64,000 nt of DNA from CAZEDU01 sp964511185. GTDB taxonomy: Bacteria; Myxococcota; Myxococcia; Myxococcales; Myxococcaceae. This document shows positions 35,300-43,759 of this stretch, in pieces (within the stretch, counting starts at the first letter, position 1; each line of letters starts with the position of its first letter). Location: contig CAZEDU010000003.1 in NCBI GenBank assembly GCA_964511185.1, positions 1 through 64,000 on the forward strand. The letters run 5' to 3'. The notes beneath the pieces are model-generated. The model was given only the letters and a program-made list of their open reading frames with translations. It was not told the DNA's origin and ran no database searches. The position numbers were made by a program, and so were the translations under genes.

Positions 35300-35659
35300 T
35301 CAGGTGCGCACGATGGCGAGCGTGATGAGCCCGGCCATGATGAGCGCCGCCATCAGCGCGAAGAGGTAGAGCTTGGGCGGCGTCTCGAGCCGCTTCCTCA
35401 GGTCGGTGGCCACCTCGGCCGCGCTGACCTGCCGCTTCTCGCCAGGCTTGCCGTCGCCGAACAGCGGCGTGGCGAGGCGCTGCGCGCTGGCCTCGTCCTG
35501 CGGCGTCGGCGCGGCCAGCACCCGCTCGGTCAGCCGGCGCGCCGCGACCACGTCGCCCAGCTGGTAGGCGTCGAACGCGGCTTGGAGGGCCGACGACGGC
35601 GCCTTGCCCGGCGAAGGGCTGGGCTCCTTGGCTTTCGGCTTGCGAGCGGTCTTGGCCAT
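35300..35659 (-). CDS. Small tail-anchored-like protein with helical repeat
   Basis: A 119-residue product. Residues 20-60 (AFDAYQLGDVVAARRLTERVL) look like one or two TPR-type helical hairpins. A single hydrophobic helix at the very C-terminus (about residues 95-116, YLFALMAALIMAGLITLAIV) would anchor it in the membrane with the N-terminal part in the cytoplasm. The N-terminus is basic and Pro/Ser-rich. No known family. It is divergent from the DUF4159 gene, and the spacer contains TATATAAG, a candidate -10 element for that gene. Confidence 0.65.
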   Translation of the reverse strand: MAKTARKPKAKEPSPSPGKAPSSALQAAFDAYQLGDVVAARRLTERVLAAPTPQDEASAQRLATPLFGDGKPGEKRQVSAAEVATDLRKRLETPPKLYLFALMAALIMAGLITLAIVRT

Positions 35660-35716
35660 CGCGCGCAGCGATATAGCGGGGAATGGCCGCCGCCGTCGAC
35701 GGTATATAAGACCTCA

Positions 35717-36466
35717 ATGGCCGCAGGGCTTTCCCGAAGGCAGCTGTTGGGCGGGCTGATCGTGGGCTCGCTGCCGGGCCGTGCGTTCGCGTTCGGTGAC
35801 TCGGCGCGCTTCATCCCCGCCGTCGCTCAGCATGCCGGTCGTTGGGACGCGCGGCTGTCGGGGCTGCGCCGCCTGGCGTGGGAGCTCCAGCGGAGGACGT
35901 CGGTCGAGGTGGTGCCCGACGCGCGGCCCTTCCCGCTCTCGAGCGCGAAGCTCTTCGAGTATCCGTTCCTGTACATCGGCGCGGACGGCGAGCTGCCTCC
36001 GCTCAAGACCGACGAGATCGAGAACCTGCGGCGGTACCTGACCTTCGGGGGTTTCTTGCTCGCCGACGCGAACGACGGCTCCGACGGCAGAGGCTTCGAC
36101 GCGAGCTTCCGGCGCGAGCTGGCGCGCGTGCTGCCGCAGTCCCGGCTGGCGCCGCTGCCGCACTCGCACGTGGTGTACAAGACCTTCTTCCTGCTCGACT
36201 CCGCGCCGGGCCGCTTGATGGTGAAGCCGGATCTCGAAGCGGTGATGCTGGGCAAGCGCGCGGCGGTCATCTACTCGCAGAACGACCTGGCCGGCGCCTG
36301 GAACCGAGACGAGGGCGGCGAGTACGAGTTCGAGGTCTCGCCGGGCGGCGATGGGCAGCGCGAGCTGGCGTTTCGCATCGGCATCAATTTGGCGATGTAC
36401 GCGCTCTGCCTCGACTACAAGGACGACGCGGTGCACTTGCCGCTCATCATGAACAAGCGCCGGTGA
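35717..36466 (+). CDS. DUF4159-type protein with Tat signal
   Basis: The 249-residue product starts with MAAGLSRRQLLGGLIVGSLPG, a twin-arginine signal (SRRQLLGG), so it is predicted to be exported folded through the TatBC system seen in this window. The mature part matches DUF4159: FEYPFLYIGADGELPPL and the RRYLTFGGFLLADANDG segment near residues 105-125. DUF4159 genes typically sit beside VWA/BatA-type and MoxR genes, and here the VWA protein gene follows after 16 bases. The role is unknown but the pair is very likely functional together in the cell envelope. Confidence 0.82.
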   Translation: MAAGLSRRQLLGGLIVGSLPGRAFAFGDSARFIPAVAQHAGRWDARLSGLRRLAWELQRRTSVEVVPDARPFPLSSAKLFEYPFLYIGADGELPPLKTDEIENLRRYLTFGGFLLADANDGSDGRGFDASFRRELARVLPQSRLAPLPHSHVVYKTFFLLDSAPGRLMVKPDLEAVMLGKRAAVIYSQNDLAGAWNRDEGGEYEFEVSPGGDGQRELAFRIGINLAMYALCLDYKDDAVHLPLIMNKRR

Positions 36467-36482
36467 GCGGGCACCCCCTTCG

Positions 36483-38771
36483 ATGAATCCGTCGTCCTAC
36501 AACGCCTGGAAGCTGGTCAGCCTCTCGCCGCTGCCGACCTGGGCGCTGGTGCTGCTCGCGGCCGTCGTGTCGGCGGGCGTGGTGCTGGCGGCCTGGGGCG
36601 TGCTCAAGGAGCCGAACCCCAAGAAGCGCGTCCTGCTCTGGTCGCTGCGCGTGCTCGCCGGCGTCTGCGCGCTGTTCTTCTTGCTCGAGCCGGGGATCCG
36701 CAGGCTGCAGGTGGCGCAGGTGAAGAACCGCGTCGCGGTGCTGGTCGATCGCTCGGCCTCGATGGGGTTCCCCGCCGAGCCGCAGGGGCCGACGCGGTCC
36801 TTCGTCGCGGGAGAGGCGCTCGAGAAGCTGCAGCGCACCTTCGACGGGCTGCGCGAGCGGTTCAACGTCGAGGTCTATGCGTTCGACCCCGAGCTGTCGC
36901 CCACCTCGGCGCAGGCGCTCAAGGCCGAGCCGCCGCGGGGCGGCAGGACGGACATCCTCTCGGCGCTGAAGACGCTCAAGGCCGGCGAGCAGGGCGGCGA
37001 GTCGAAGAAGCTCTCGGGCGTGCTGCTCGTCTCCGACGGCGCCGACAACGCCGAGCTCGCTTCGGGCGCGGTCGGCAAGGCGAAGTCGGATCTGTCCGCC
37101 TTGGGCTTTCCGGTCTCCACCTTGGCGGTGGGGCAAGAGACGCTGAAGGACCTGGCGATCGAAGGACTGAAAGTCGACGACTTCGCCTTCGTGCGCAACT
37201 CGGTCACGGTGGAGATCGAGGTGAAGGGCCGCGGCTTCAAGGGCGCCTCGGTTCCGCTGGTGCTCAAGCGGGAGGGCCAGGTGGTGGCGAGCAAGTCGGT
37301 GGAGCTCAAGACCGCCGACGAGCTGGTGCACGTCTCGTTCACCTTCACGCCGGATCAGACCGGCCGCTTCGTCTACACGGTGTCGGTGCCGGTGTTCCCC
37401 GACGAGGCGGTGGCCGAGAACAACACCCGCTCGTTCACGCTGAAGGTGATTCGCGACCGCGTGCGGGTGCTCTTGGTGGTGGGCCGGCCGTCCTGGGACG
37501 AGCGGTTCCTGCGGGGGCTGCTGCGCCAGGACGCCAACGTCGACCTGGTCAGCTTCTACATCTTGCGAACGCTGTCGGATGATCCGCTGGTGCGTGATCA
37601 GGAGCGCGAGCTGTCGCTGATCCCTTTTCCGATGGAGGAGATCTTCGACACCAAGCTCGACACCTTCGACGTCGTGGTGTTCCAGAACTTCGGGTACACC
37701 GACCCGCAGCTCTCCATCGAGCAGTACGAGCGGAACCTCGAGCGGTACATCCACAACGGCGGCGGCTTCGTGATGATCGGCGGGGACCACGCCTTCGGCG
37801 AGGCGCGCGCGAACTTTCGTACCTTGGGGCTCGCGCTGCCCGTGGAGCCGGCAGGACAGCCAGCCAACCTCGAGCTGCACAAGCCTCGCGTCACCGCGGA
37901 CGGCCTGCGCCACCCAGTCACCGCGCTCGGCAACGGCGCGCCTCAAACCGAGCAGGCGTGGAGCTCGCTCCCCGCGGTTCCTGGCGCGAACATCACCCGG
38001 CTCAAGCCAGGCGCGACGGCCTTGCTCGAGCACCCGACGGTGAACGTCGACGGCAAGGCCGCGCCGGTGCTCGCGCTCTGGGACTACGGCCGCGGGCGCG
38101 CCATGGCCCTGACCATCGACTCGAGCTGGTACTGGGCGTTCACCTCTCACGCGTCGGGAGCGCCTTCGCGTCACTACGATCGCTTCTGGGGCAACGCCCT
38201 GCGCTGGCTCGTGCGCGATCCCGATCTGACGACGTTGAAGGTCGCGGCGGATCCGCCCACGGTCGAGCCGGGCAAGCCCGTCGGCGTCGTCGTCACCGCG
38301 CGCCAGTCGGACTATCAGCCCGCCGCCGACGCGGAGGTGCGCGTGTCGTTGGTTTCAGTGTCCGAGCAGAAGGTGATCGGCACCTTGGTGGGCAACACCG
38401 GGCCCGACGGCTCGGTGCGGCTGGAGTTCCCGGCGCCGGCGCCCGGCGCGTACAAGCTGCTGGGCTCGGCGAAGAAGGGCGAGAAGTCGCTGGGTGAAGC
38501 GGACGACGCGGTGGCGGTGCGCGCGGTCGGGCCCGAGCTGTCGGACGCGTCGGTCCGCGCGCAGCTGCTCGGCGACATCGCGCGCCTCACCGGTGGGAAG
38601 GTGCTGCGGTCGGTGGAGGGGACGGTGGATCTGCCGCTGTTGGATCCGCCGGTCGTGGAGGTGGGGCGCAGCAAGGATCAGCCGATTTGGGACCGGTGGT
38701 ACTTCTTGATGGTCCTCGTCGCCCTCCTGGGCGCGGAGTGGTTCCTGCGCCGAAGGTTTGGCTACATCTAA
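36483..38771 (+). CDS. Membrane-anchored VWA-domain protein with GATase-like domain
   Basis: A 762-residue protein. Two N-terminal membrane helices (about residues 18-38 and 50-70) are followed by a von Willebrand A domain with the MIDAS motif DRSASMG (about 88-94) and LLVSDGADNAEL. A beta-sandwich region (about 215-310) comes next, then a glutamine-amidotransferase-like domain (VLLVVGRPSWDERFL, VVVFQNFGYTDPQ, HNGGGFVMIGGDHAFG) and a C-terminal membrane helix. This is the architecture of the large BatA/Bat-associated protein next to DUF4159. It probably acts in envelope or protein-complex assembly with its partner. No Cys nucleophile of a true amidotransferase was found, so that domain is likely non-catalytic. 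Confidence 0.82.
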   Translation: MNPSSYNAWKLVSLSPLPTWALVLLAAVVSAGVVLAAWGVLKEPNPKKRVLLWSLRVLAGVCALFFLLEPGIRRLQVAQVKNRVAVLVDRSASMGFPAEPQGPTRSFVAGEALEKLQRTFDGLRERFNVEVYAFDPELSPTSAQALKAEPPRGGRTDILSALKTLKAGEQGGESKKLSGVLLVSDGADNAELASGAVGKAKSDLSALGFPVSTLAVGQETLKDLAIEGLKVDDFAFVRNSVTVEIEVKGRGFKGASVPLVLKREGQVVASKSVELKTADELVHVSFTFTPDQTGRFVYTVSVPVFPDEAVAENNTRSFTLKVIRDRVRVLLVVGRPSWDERFLRGLLRQDANVDLVSFYILRTLSDDPLVRDQERELSLIPFPMEEIFDTKLDTFDVVVFQNFGYTDPQLSIEQYERNLERYIHNGGGFVMIGGDHAFGEARANFRTLGLALPVEPAGQPANLELHKPRVTADGLRHPVTALGNGAPQTEQAWSSLPAVPGANITRLKPGATALLEHPTVNVDGKAAPVLALWDYGRGRAMALTIDSSWYWAFTSHASGAPSRHYDRFWGNALRWLVRDPDLTTLKVAADPPTVEPGKPVGVVVTARQSDYQPAADAEVRVSLVSVSEQKVIGTLVGNTGPDGSVRLEFPAPAPGAYKLLGSAKKGEKSLGEADDAVAVRAVGPELSDASVRAQLLGDIARLTGGKVLRSVEGTVDLPLLDPPVVEVGRSKDQPIWDRWYFLMVLVALLGAEWFLRRRFGYI

Positions 38772-39092
38772 AAGGAGAGATTTCTCCGAGGGGAGGCATG
38801 GGCTGGGTAGGTGCTTCCCTTTCGCTTCGATGGCCCGTGCATCGCCAAGACACGACCGCTTCACGGTACGCGGTTGCCTTCTTCAACGACGTTGTCGGTC
38901 CGAACTGCGGAGCCCTGGGTACCAGAAACGGCACCTTTCTCTCCGCGGTTCGACGCGCCGGGGGCCAGCAACGTGTCAAAGCCCCCGCCCGAAGCTCGGC
39001 GGCGCTGGTGGCCTCTCGCTCGAGCGTTCGACCCTCCAGCCACCGCTTCCCTCAAGGCCAACAGCGCGCGGACTCGGACGAGCGTTCGTCCG
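38772..39092. other. Intergenic region between VWA and DNA methyltransferase genes
   Basis: These 321 bases lie between two genes that end toward each other (stop of the VWA gene at 38771; stop of the minus-strand methyltransferase at 39093). I see no ORF with codon bias or motif. A weak 5-bp hairpin (GGAGA/TCTCC) follows the VWA stop codon but lacks a T-run. No other signal was found. Confidence 0.5.
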
Positions 39093-40658
39093 CTAGCCGA
39101 TGGGCACCGGCAGGGTGCGGCTGGCGGCGAAGACGGGCGCCCAGCGCTCCTGCACGTCCGGTGAGTTCACGAAGTCGCTGATGGCGCGGAACACCGCCCG
39201 CGGCGAGCCGAGCCGCTCCGCCCACGCGCGCCCGCGCTCCGACAAGTTCGGAACCCACTCGTCGAGCGCCCCCGCCGGCACCGCGCCGAGGCCGCGCTCG
39301 TAGACGACGCGCGGCACGTACAGCGGCGCGAACCGCGCGTGCCGGTGGTCGTGCACGCAGCCAGGCTCTTCGACCAGCGCGGCGCACAGCGGCCGTTCGC
39401 GCGTGTTGAAGACGAGCTTCACCTCGCACCCGTGCGGATCATACGCCCCGCGCAGCCGATGGTCTCCTCGAGGGATCAGCCGCCGATCGAGGTAGCACCA
39501 CGCGCGCGCCTCGGGCGGAATGACGCCGCGGTGCCGCGCGCCGGCGTAACGAAAGAACCGTCGCGCGTTCGAAGGGTCGAGCCGCGCCTGGGACGCGAAG
39601 GCCTTCAAGGCCTGGAGCTTCGGGACGAGCCGCGCGCTCATCCCCCAGCGCGCGCCGAACACCTCGAGCTGCTCGGGGGCGCAGCGCAGAAAATCGTCCA
39701 CGCGCTCGAGCAGCCGGTCGCGGTCGTCATCGACCAACAGCTCGTCGAAGCGCGTCTTGAGGCCAGGGAAGCTCACCGGGACGAGCGTGGCGAGCGGCTC
39801 GCCGCGGCCGCTCCACTCCGCGTCGAGCGAGAGCGCGGTCGTGCTCACGGGGCGCAAGAGCCAGTCGGGCGCGCCCGGAGTCCACCAGCGCGGCGCTTCG
39901 AGCTGGGCGCTGTCGAACGGGCCGCTCGCCCGGCGCGACACGTACCGAAAGGACGTGGCGGTGCCGCGGCCCGAGCGCCAGAGCGTCGCGCAGGTGTGCA
40001 CCTTGGTGTCGGCGAAGACGCCCGCGCCGAGCTCGATGACCTCGACCAGCTCGAGCCGTTCGAGCAGCCAGCGCCGGAGCGGCGCGTAGAGATACGCGTC
40101 GAGCAGCGTCGCCGGCGTGATGAAGCAAAGGGCGCCCGGGCGCGAGGCGAGGCGCGCCGCGGCCTCCATCAGGAAGAACACGAAGTCGTCGCGCAGGCTC
40201 GTCCCCCGCGGCAGCGCGCCGAGCGCCGCGCGGTAGGCGCGCAGCCGTTCGGGCTCGGACAGCAGGGACGAGGTGCCGTTGTAGGGCGGGTTGCCGATCC
40301 ACAGCTCGAAGCTGCCGGCCGGGATGCGCGCGCTCAGCGCCGCGATGCCGCCGCGCAAGGCGTCCGCTCGAAGCACGGTCGCGCCTGGCGCGCGCGCGCG
40401 GCAGGTGCGCACGTTCTGGCTCGACAGGTCGAGGCCGAAGCACCTCGCTTGGGGGTAGCGCTCGACGAGCGGGCGCAAGAACGCGCCGGCGCCGCAGGCC
40501 GGATCGACGATCGCGAGCGGGCGCCCGTCCGGCACCAGCCGCCCCGCGCGCTCGAGCAGGTGCGCCACCAACGGCTCGGGCGTGAAGTAGATGCCCTCGC
40601 GCCTGCGCTTTTCGCGCTGGAAGACCTGCGCGAAGGCCTCTTCGTTCGAAAGGTCCAA
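39093..40658 (-). CDS. N6-adenine DNA methyltransferase (Eco57I/TaqI-like)
   Basis: A 521-residue protein. The N-terminal half is a gamma-class-like adenine methyltransferase: motif X-like GIYFTPEPLVAHLL (about 22-35), motif I DPACGAGAFL (52-61), FGLDLS, and motif IV NPPY (123-126), which flips and methylates adenine in DNA. The C-terminal half (about 270-521) has the mixed features of a target-recognition domain (WCYLDRRLIPRG, VPRVVYERG). No restriction endonuclease gene is adjacent, so it may be an orphan epigenetic methyltransferase or a fused type II-like enzyme lacking a recognisable nuclease motif. It follows the AI-2E permease gene by 12 bases on the same strand. Confidence 0.85.
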   Translation of the reverse strand: MDLSNEEAFAQVFQREKRRREGIYFTPEPLVAHLLERAGRLVPDGRPLAIVDPACGAGAFLRPLVERYPQARCFGLDLSSQNVRTCRARAPGATVLRADALRGGIAALSARIPAGSFELWIGNPPYNGTSSLLSEPERLRAYRAALGALPRGTSLRDDFVFFLMEAAARLASRPGALCFITPATLLDAYLYAPLRRWLLERLELVEVIELGAGVFADTKVHTCATLWRSGRGTATSFRYVSRRASGPFDSAQLEAPRWWTPGAPDWLLRPVSTTALSLDAEWSGRGEPLATLVPVSFPGLKTRFDELLVDDDRDRLLERVDDFLRCAPEQLEVFGARWGMSARLVPKLQALKAFASQARLDPSNARRFFRYAGARHRGVIPPEARAWCYLDRRLIPRGDHRLRGAYDPHGCEVKLVFNTRERPLCAALVEEPGCVHDHRHARFAPLYVPRVVYERGLGAVPAGALDEWVPNLSERGRAWAERLGSPRAVFRAISDFVNSPDVQERWAPVFAASRTLPVPIG

Positions 40659-40670
40659 TCGCCGGCGATG

Positions 40671-41771
40671 CTACACCGGCGCTTGCGCGTCCGGCGGCCC
40701 GCGGAGCTCCTGCGTCTGCAGCGCCTCCCGATCGAGCTGCTCGCGCCGCGTGCGGAGCAGCTCCCGAACAATCACCTGTCCAATCGCCACCGCCGGCACG
40801 GCGAGGATCGCGCCGAAGATGCCGGCCAGCTCGGTGAGGAACAAGAGCGCGAGCACCACCACCAGCGGGTTCACCTCGACGGTTCGCCGGTACACCACCG
40901 GCCCGAGCACGTGGTTCTCGAACTGTTGATAGATGATGAAGAAGATGGCGCAGGCCGCCGCTTTCCAGATGCCGCCCACCGCGAAGGCGATGAGGGTGAT
41001 CACCGTGCCGACCAGCGTGTTGCCCACCAGCGGCACCAGGCTGGACATGCCGCTCAAGAGCCCGAGCGGCAGGAAGAACGGCATGCGGATGATGGCGAGG
41101 AAGAGGGTGGTGCAGACGGCGTTCACCAGGCAGATGAGCGAGAGGCCCGACAGGTAGCCGCCGATCGACTGGTACATCTTCGAGAGCACGCGCCGGTACC
41201 GCTCCCGGCGATCAGCGCGGGCCTCGGCGAGCAGGGTCCGCACCAGCCGCGGACCGAACACGAGCATGAAGATGACGAGGAAGAAGAGCGTGAGCGCCGC
41301 GGCCAAGGCGGTCAACACGTCGCTCACCGCCCGAATCGAGGTGGTGACCGCTTGCTGCACGTGGCTCAACGCCTCGTTGCGGAACTGCTCGAGCCGTTCG
41401 TCGAGCGAAAAGGAGTGGTCGAGCCTGCGGTAGAGCGACGTCTCTTTCGCCTGCGCCATCCACTGCGGCACCTGCACGACCAGCGCGCGTCCCTGGTTCA
41501 CCGCGGGTGGAATCAGGACGGTGAAGACGCCGGCGAGGGCGAGGACCAGGCCCACCAGCACCATCGTCACCGCGCTGCGGCGGGGCAGCCCCTTGCGCTC
41601 GAGCAGCGCGACGCCGTGGTTCAGCGCGACGGCCACCAAGGTCGCCGCCGCGGTCAAGGAGAGCGCGACCGTCGAGTGCATCAGGATCCACGCCGCGAGC
41701 GCGAGCCCCAGCAGCGTCACCCCGACCTTCGCCACCGCCTTCACGCTGACGTCTTGCGCTCGCGCCGCCAC
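40671..41771 (-). CDS. AI-2E family (PerM-like) permease
   Basis: A 366-residue integral membrane protein with about eight helices. It begins with two hydrophobic segments (VGVTLLGLALAAWIL, LSLTAAATLVAVALN), followed by a long amphipathic region (about 85-150). The second half shows the AI-2E/PerM signature: FFIIYQQFENHVLGPVVYRRTVEVNPLVVVLALL, with LAGIFGAILAVPA near the end. Members are reported as autoinducer-2, ion or Na+/H+ transporters, so the substrate is not settled. The name AI-2E does not prove quorum sensing here. It is upstream of, and probably co-transcribed with, the DNA methyltransferase gene. Confidence 0.85.
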   Translation of the reverse strand: MAARAQDVSVKAVAKVGVTLLGLALAAWILMHSTVALSLTAAATLVAVALNHGVALLERKGLPRRSAVTMVLVGLVLALAGVFTVLIPPAVNQGRALVVQVPQWMAQAKETSLYRRLDHSFSLDERLEQFRNEALSHVQQAVTTSIRAVSDVLTALAAALTLFFLVIFMLVFGPRLVRTLLAEARADRRERYRRVLSKMYQSIGGYLSGLSLICLVNAVCTTLFLAIIRMPFFLPLGLLSGMSSLVPLVGNTLVGTVITLIAFAVGGIWKAAACAIFFIIYQQFENHVLGPVVYRRTVEVNPLVVVLALLFLTELAGIFGAILAVPAVAIGQVIVRELLRTRREQLDREALQTQELRGPPDAQAPV

Positions 41772-42101
41772 CCACCCCTCCCGCCGTCGGAAGATTGCGC
41801 ACGGGGCTAGGGCGCGGGGAGGGTGTTATCCGCAAGTCGACCGGCCCGCCTCGTCGTTTCAGCGGGTTCGACGCGCGCGCGTTGGTAACGCGAGTTCTCT
41901 CTGTGCGTGGAAGGCAACAGGTTTGTGGTGTGGAGTCGCGGCCCCAGAACGCGCGCGTAAGCACTCGTTACAGTGCGTAACCGGTTGACTTGACTTTCGC
42001 CGCAGCCCTCCGCGCGGCGGTCCCTCACGTGTTTCCAGCTGGGCACATGCGTTGCTGAGGTGGCCACCCAGCGCTCCTCAAAGGGGAGGAGGCACATTCC
42101 C
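41772..42101 (+). promoter_or_regulatory. Promoter region of the CxxCH/DUF1501 operon with inverted repeats
   Basis: This 330-base region between divergent genes holds several signals. There is a 6-3-6 palindrome CGCGTT-GGT-AACGCG at 41878-41892. Nested repeats at 41955-41981 are GCACT/AGTGC and GTTAC/GTAAC, plus the repeated GCGTAA. TTGACTTGACT is at 41985-41995. A sigma-54-type promoter is at 42041-42056 (see next entry). The AG-rich AAGGGGAGGAGG just before the ATG is a strong ribosome site. The upstream repeats are well placed to bind an enhancer-binding activator (inference). Confidence 0.6.
42041..42056 (+). promoter_or_regulatory. Sigma-54-type promoter candidate (-24/-12)
   Basis: GGGCAC-ATGCG-TTGCT matches the TGGCAC-N5-TTGCW consensus at 10 of 11 positions, with invariant GG and GC exactly 10 bases apart. 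Transcription would start near 42067, giving a short leader before the ATG at 42102. Confidence 0.7.
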
Positions 42102-43070
42102 ATGCAACGCAGTTGGAGAGGTTCGACAACGATCGCTTTGGCGATGGTTGTCGCGGTGAGTGGTGCGCGCGCTTTCGCACAGGCCGAGGTGGAGAAAGGC
42201 GAACGCTGCGCGACGCGGCTGTCGATCGCGCTTCTGGGGCGCAGTCCGGCGCCGGCCTTGCTGTCGCTCGCTGCTCCACAGAGCGACGTCGACCGCATGC
42301 TCGAGACGACGGAGTTCCAGCAGAACTTCGCCCGCTTCATCAACGCCAAGTTCAACGACGACCCGGGCGCGACCGCGGCCGACGACTCGGCGTACTTCCT
42401 GGCCCGCGTCGTCTTGCGCGACAAGCTCCGCTGGGAGGAGATGTTCCTCGGCCAGTACCGCGTGGTGGCGACCGCGCAGGCGCCGGCCAACACCACCGCG
42501 CTCTACACGGAGAGCAACGTCGGGGTGTACCCAGACACGGAAGGACTGGGCTTCTTTCGCAGCCGGCCGTGGCTCGAGCGCTACGCGGGCAACGAGGAGG
42601 AAGGCATTCGCATCGCCACCGCGTATCGGATGATGCACAACACCATCGGGCTCAAGTTGGTCGCGTCGACCAACTCGCCCGACGCCGACGTCTCGGCCAC
42701 CGGCCGCCAGGGCCCCGGCTGCGCGACGTGCCACTTCAACAGCTGGTTCGCGCTCGACAAGACCGCCGAGGTCTTGGGCCGCGTCCGCCGCAACAACAAC
42801 ACGGTGAGCTTCACGCCGTACACCGGTCCGGCGGTGCCGCTGCTCGGCGGAATCCAGGTGCAAAACGACAAGGAGCTCGTCACCGCGCTGGTGAAGTCCG
42901 AGGCGTTCGAGTTCCGCGCGTGCCGGCTGGCGTTCGAGTTCCTCTACGGCCGGCCGGAGGTCGCGTGCGAGGGGCCGATCTTCGACAGCTGCATGGATGA
43001 GTTCAAAGCGAAGGGGACGATCCAGTCGGCGATCGCGGTGGTCGCCAAGAACCAGGCGTTTTGCCAGTGA
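42102..43070 (+). CDS. Exported CxxCH protein (cytochrome-c-like motif)
   Basis: A 322-residue protein with an N-terminal signal (hydrophobic TTIALAMVVAVSGARAFAQ, about residues 9-27). The centre contains GPGCATCHFNSW (CxxCH at 207-211), the covalent heme c-binding motif, placed as in the large family of planctomycete/myxobacterial cytochrome-like proteins that flank DUF1501 genes. The rest is helical with no other Cys pair of note. A single heme on an exported protein would fit electron transfer in the periplasm, but no second axial ligand can be proven. It is the first gene of a three-gene unit that ends with DUF1501. Confidence 0.72.
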   Translation: MQRSWRGSTTIALAMVVAVSGARAFAQAEVEKGERCATRLSIALLGRSPAPALLSLAAPQSDVDRMLETTEFQQNFARFINAKFNDDPGATAADDSAYFLARVVLRDKLRWEEMFLGQYRVVATAQAPANTTALYTESNVGVYPDTEGLGFFRSRPWLERYAGNEEEGIRIATAYRMMHNTIGLKLVASTNSPDADVSATGRQGPGCATCHFNSWFALDKTAEVLGRVRRNNNTVSFTPYTGPAVPLLGGIQVQNDKELVTALVKSEAFEFRACRLAFEFLYGRPEVACEGPIFDSCMDEFKAKGTIQSAIAVVAKNQAFCQ

Positions 43071-43081
43071 GGACGTCACCC

Positions 43082-43744
43082 ATGAAAACGAAACTCTTGG
43101 GAACAGCGCTGCTCGTCGTGCTCGGCGGATGCGGCTTCGGGAACACGGACGTGGACTTGGGCGGCAAGCTCAAGCCGCTCGGCAATGAGGGTGACGGCTT
43201 TCACGACAACCTGGTGGAGCCGGACGGCGATCCGTCGGCCGCGCCGCGCTGTGACATGGGCAAGCGGTACGTCGGGTTCGGCAACACGCCGCTCGAGGTG
43301 GGCAGGGCGGATGCCGACATCGGCGTGAACCAGGGGCGGCTCAAGCCTTACTCGGCGCTTCGCGAGGACTACACCCGCGTGCTGGGCGCCAAGCCCGCGC
43401 TGATCGACGCGTCGGCCAGCACGTTCGGCGAGACGGCGGCGCGTTGGTGGCAAGAGCCGCAGGCGTCGTCGATCAGCGTGTTCACCGCGTTTCGCGTCGC
43501 GTTCCAGGGCTGCTTGAACCTCACCTCGGGCAGCGCGTACGGAACGGCGCCCAGCGCGGCGACGGCCGAGACCCGTTGTCGCGAGTTCTCGCGGAAGTTC
43601 TGGAGCCGCACGCCCGAGCCGCAGGAGGTCAGCGCGTGCGTGCAGGTCGCGACCGTCGACTCCGCGAAGGAGACCAACGCCAACCGGCGCTGGGCCTACA
43701 CCTGCGCGGCGGTGCTCAGCGCCACTGGGTTTCTCACCTACTAA
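43082..43744 (+). CDS. Lipoprotein of the CxxCH/DUF1501 operon
   Basis: A 220-residue exported protein. The signal ends in a lipobox LLVVLGGCGFG (Cys near residue 17), so it is a lipoprotein. The mature part is mostly helical with several Cys (CDMGK, GCLNL, CREFS, CVQVA, CAAVL) that could make disulfides. No known domain is visible. It starts 11 bases after the first gene and 15 bases before the DUF1501 gene, both in the same direction, so the three are almost certainly co-transcribed. Confidence 0.68.
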   Translation: MKTKLLGTALLVVLGGCGFGNTDVDLGGKLKPLGNEGDGFHDNLVEPDGDPSAAPRCDMGKRYVGFGNTPLEVGRADADIGVNQGRLKPYSALREDYTRVLGAKPALIDASASTFGETAARWWQEPQASSISVFTAFRVAFQGCLNLTSGSAYGTAPSAATAETRCREFSRKFWSRTPEPQEVSACVQVATVDSAKETNANRRWAYTCAAVLSATGFLTY

Positions 43745-43759
43745 AGGGACGAGGCGAAC

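Noticed and set aside
40671..41771. Evidence of AI-2 quorum sensing
   Set aside because: The family name alone does not support it; no LuxS or Lsr genes are seen.
41985..41995. Double TTGACT as a sigma-70 -35 element
   Set aside because: No -10 sequence at 16-18 bases downstream of either copy.
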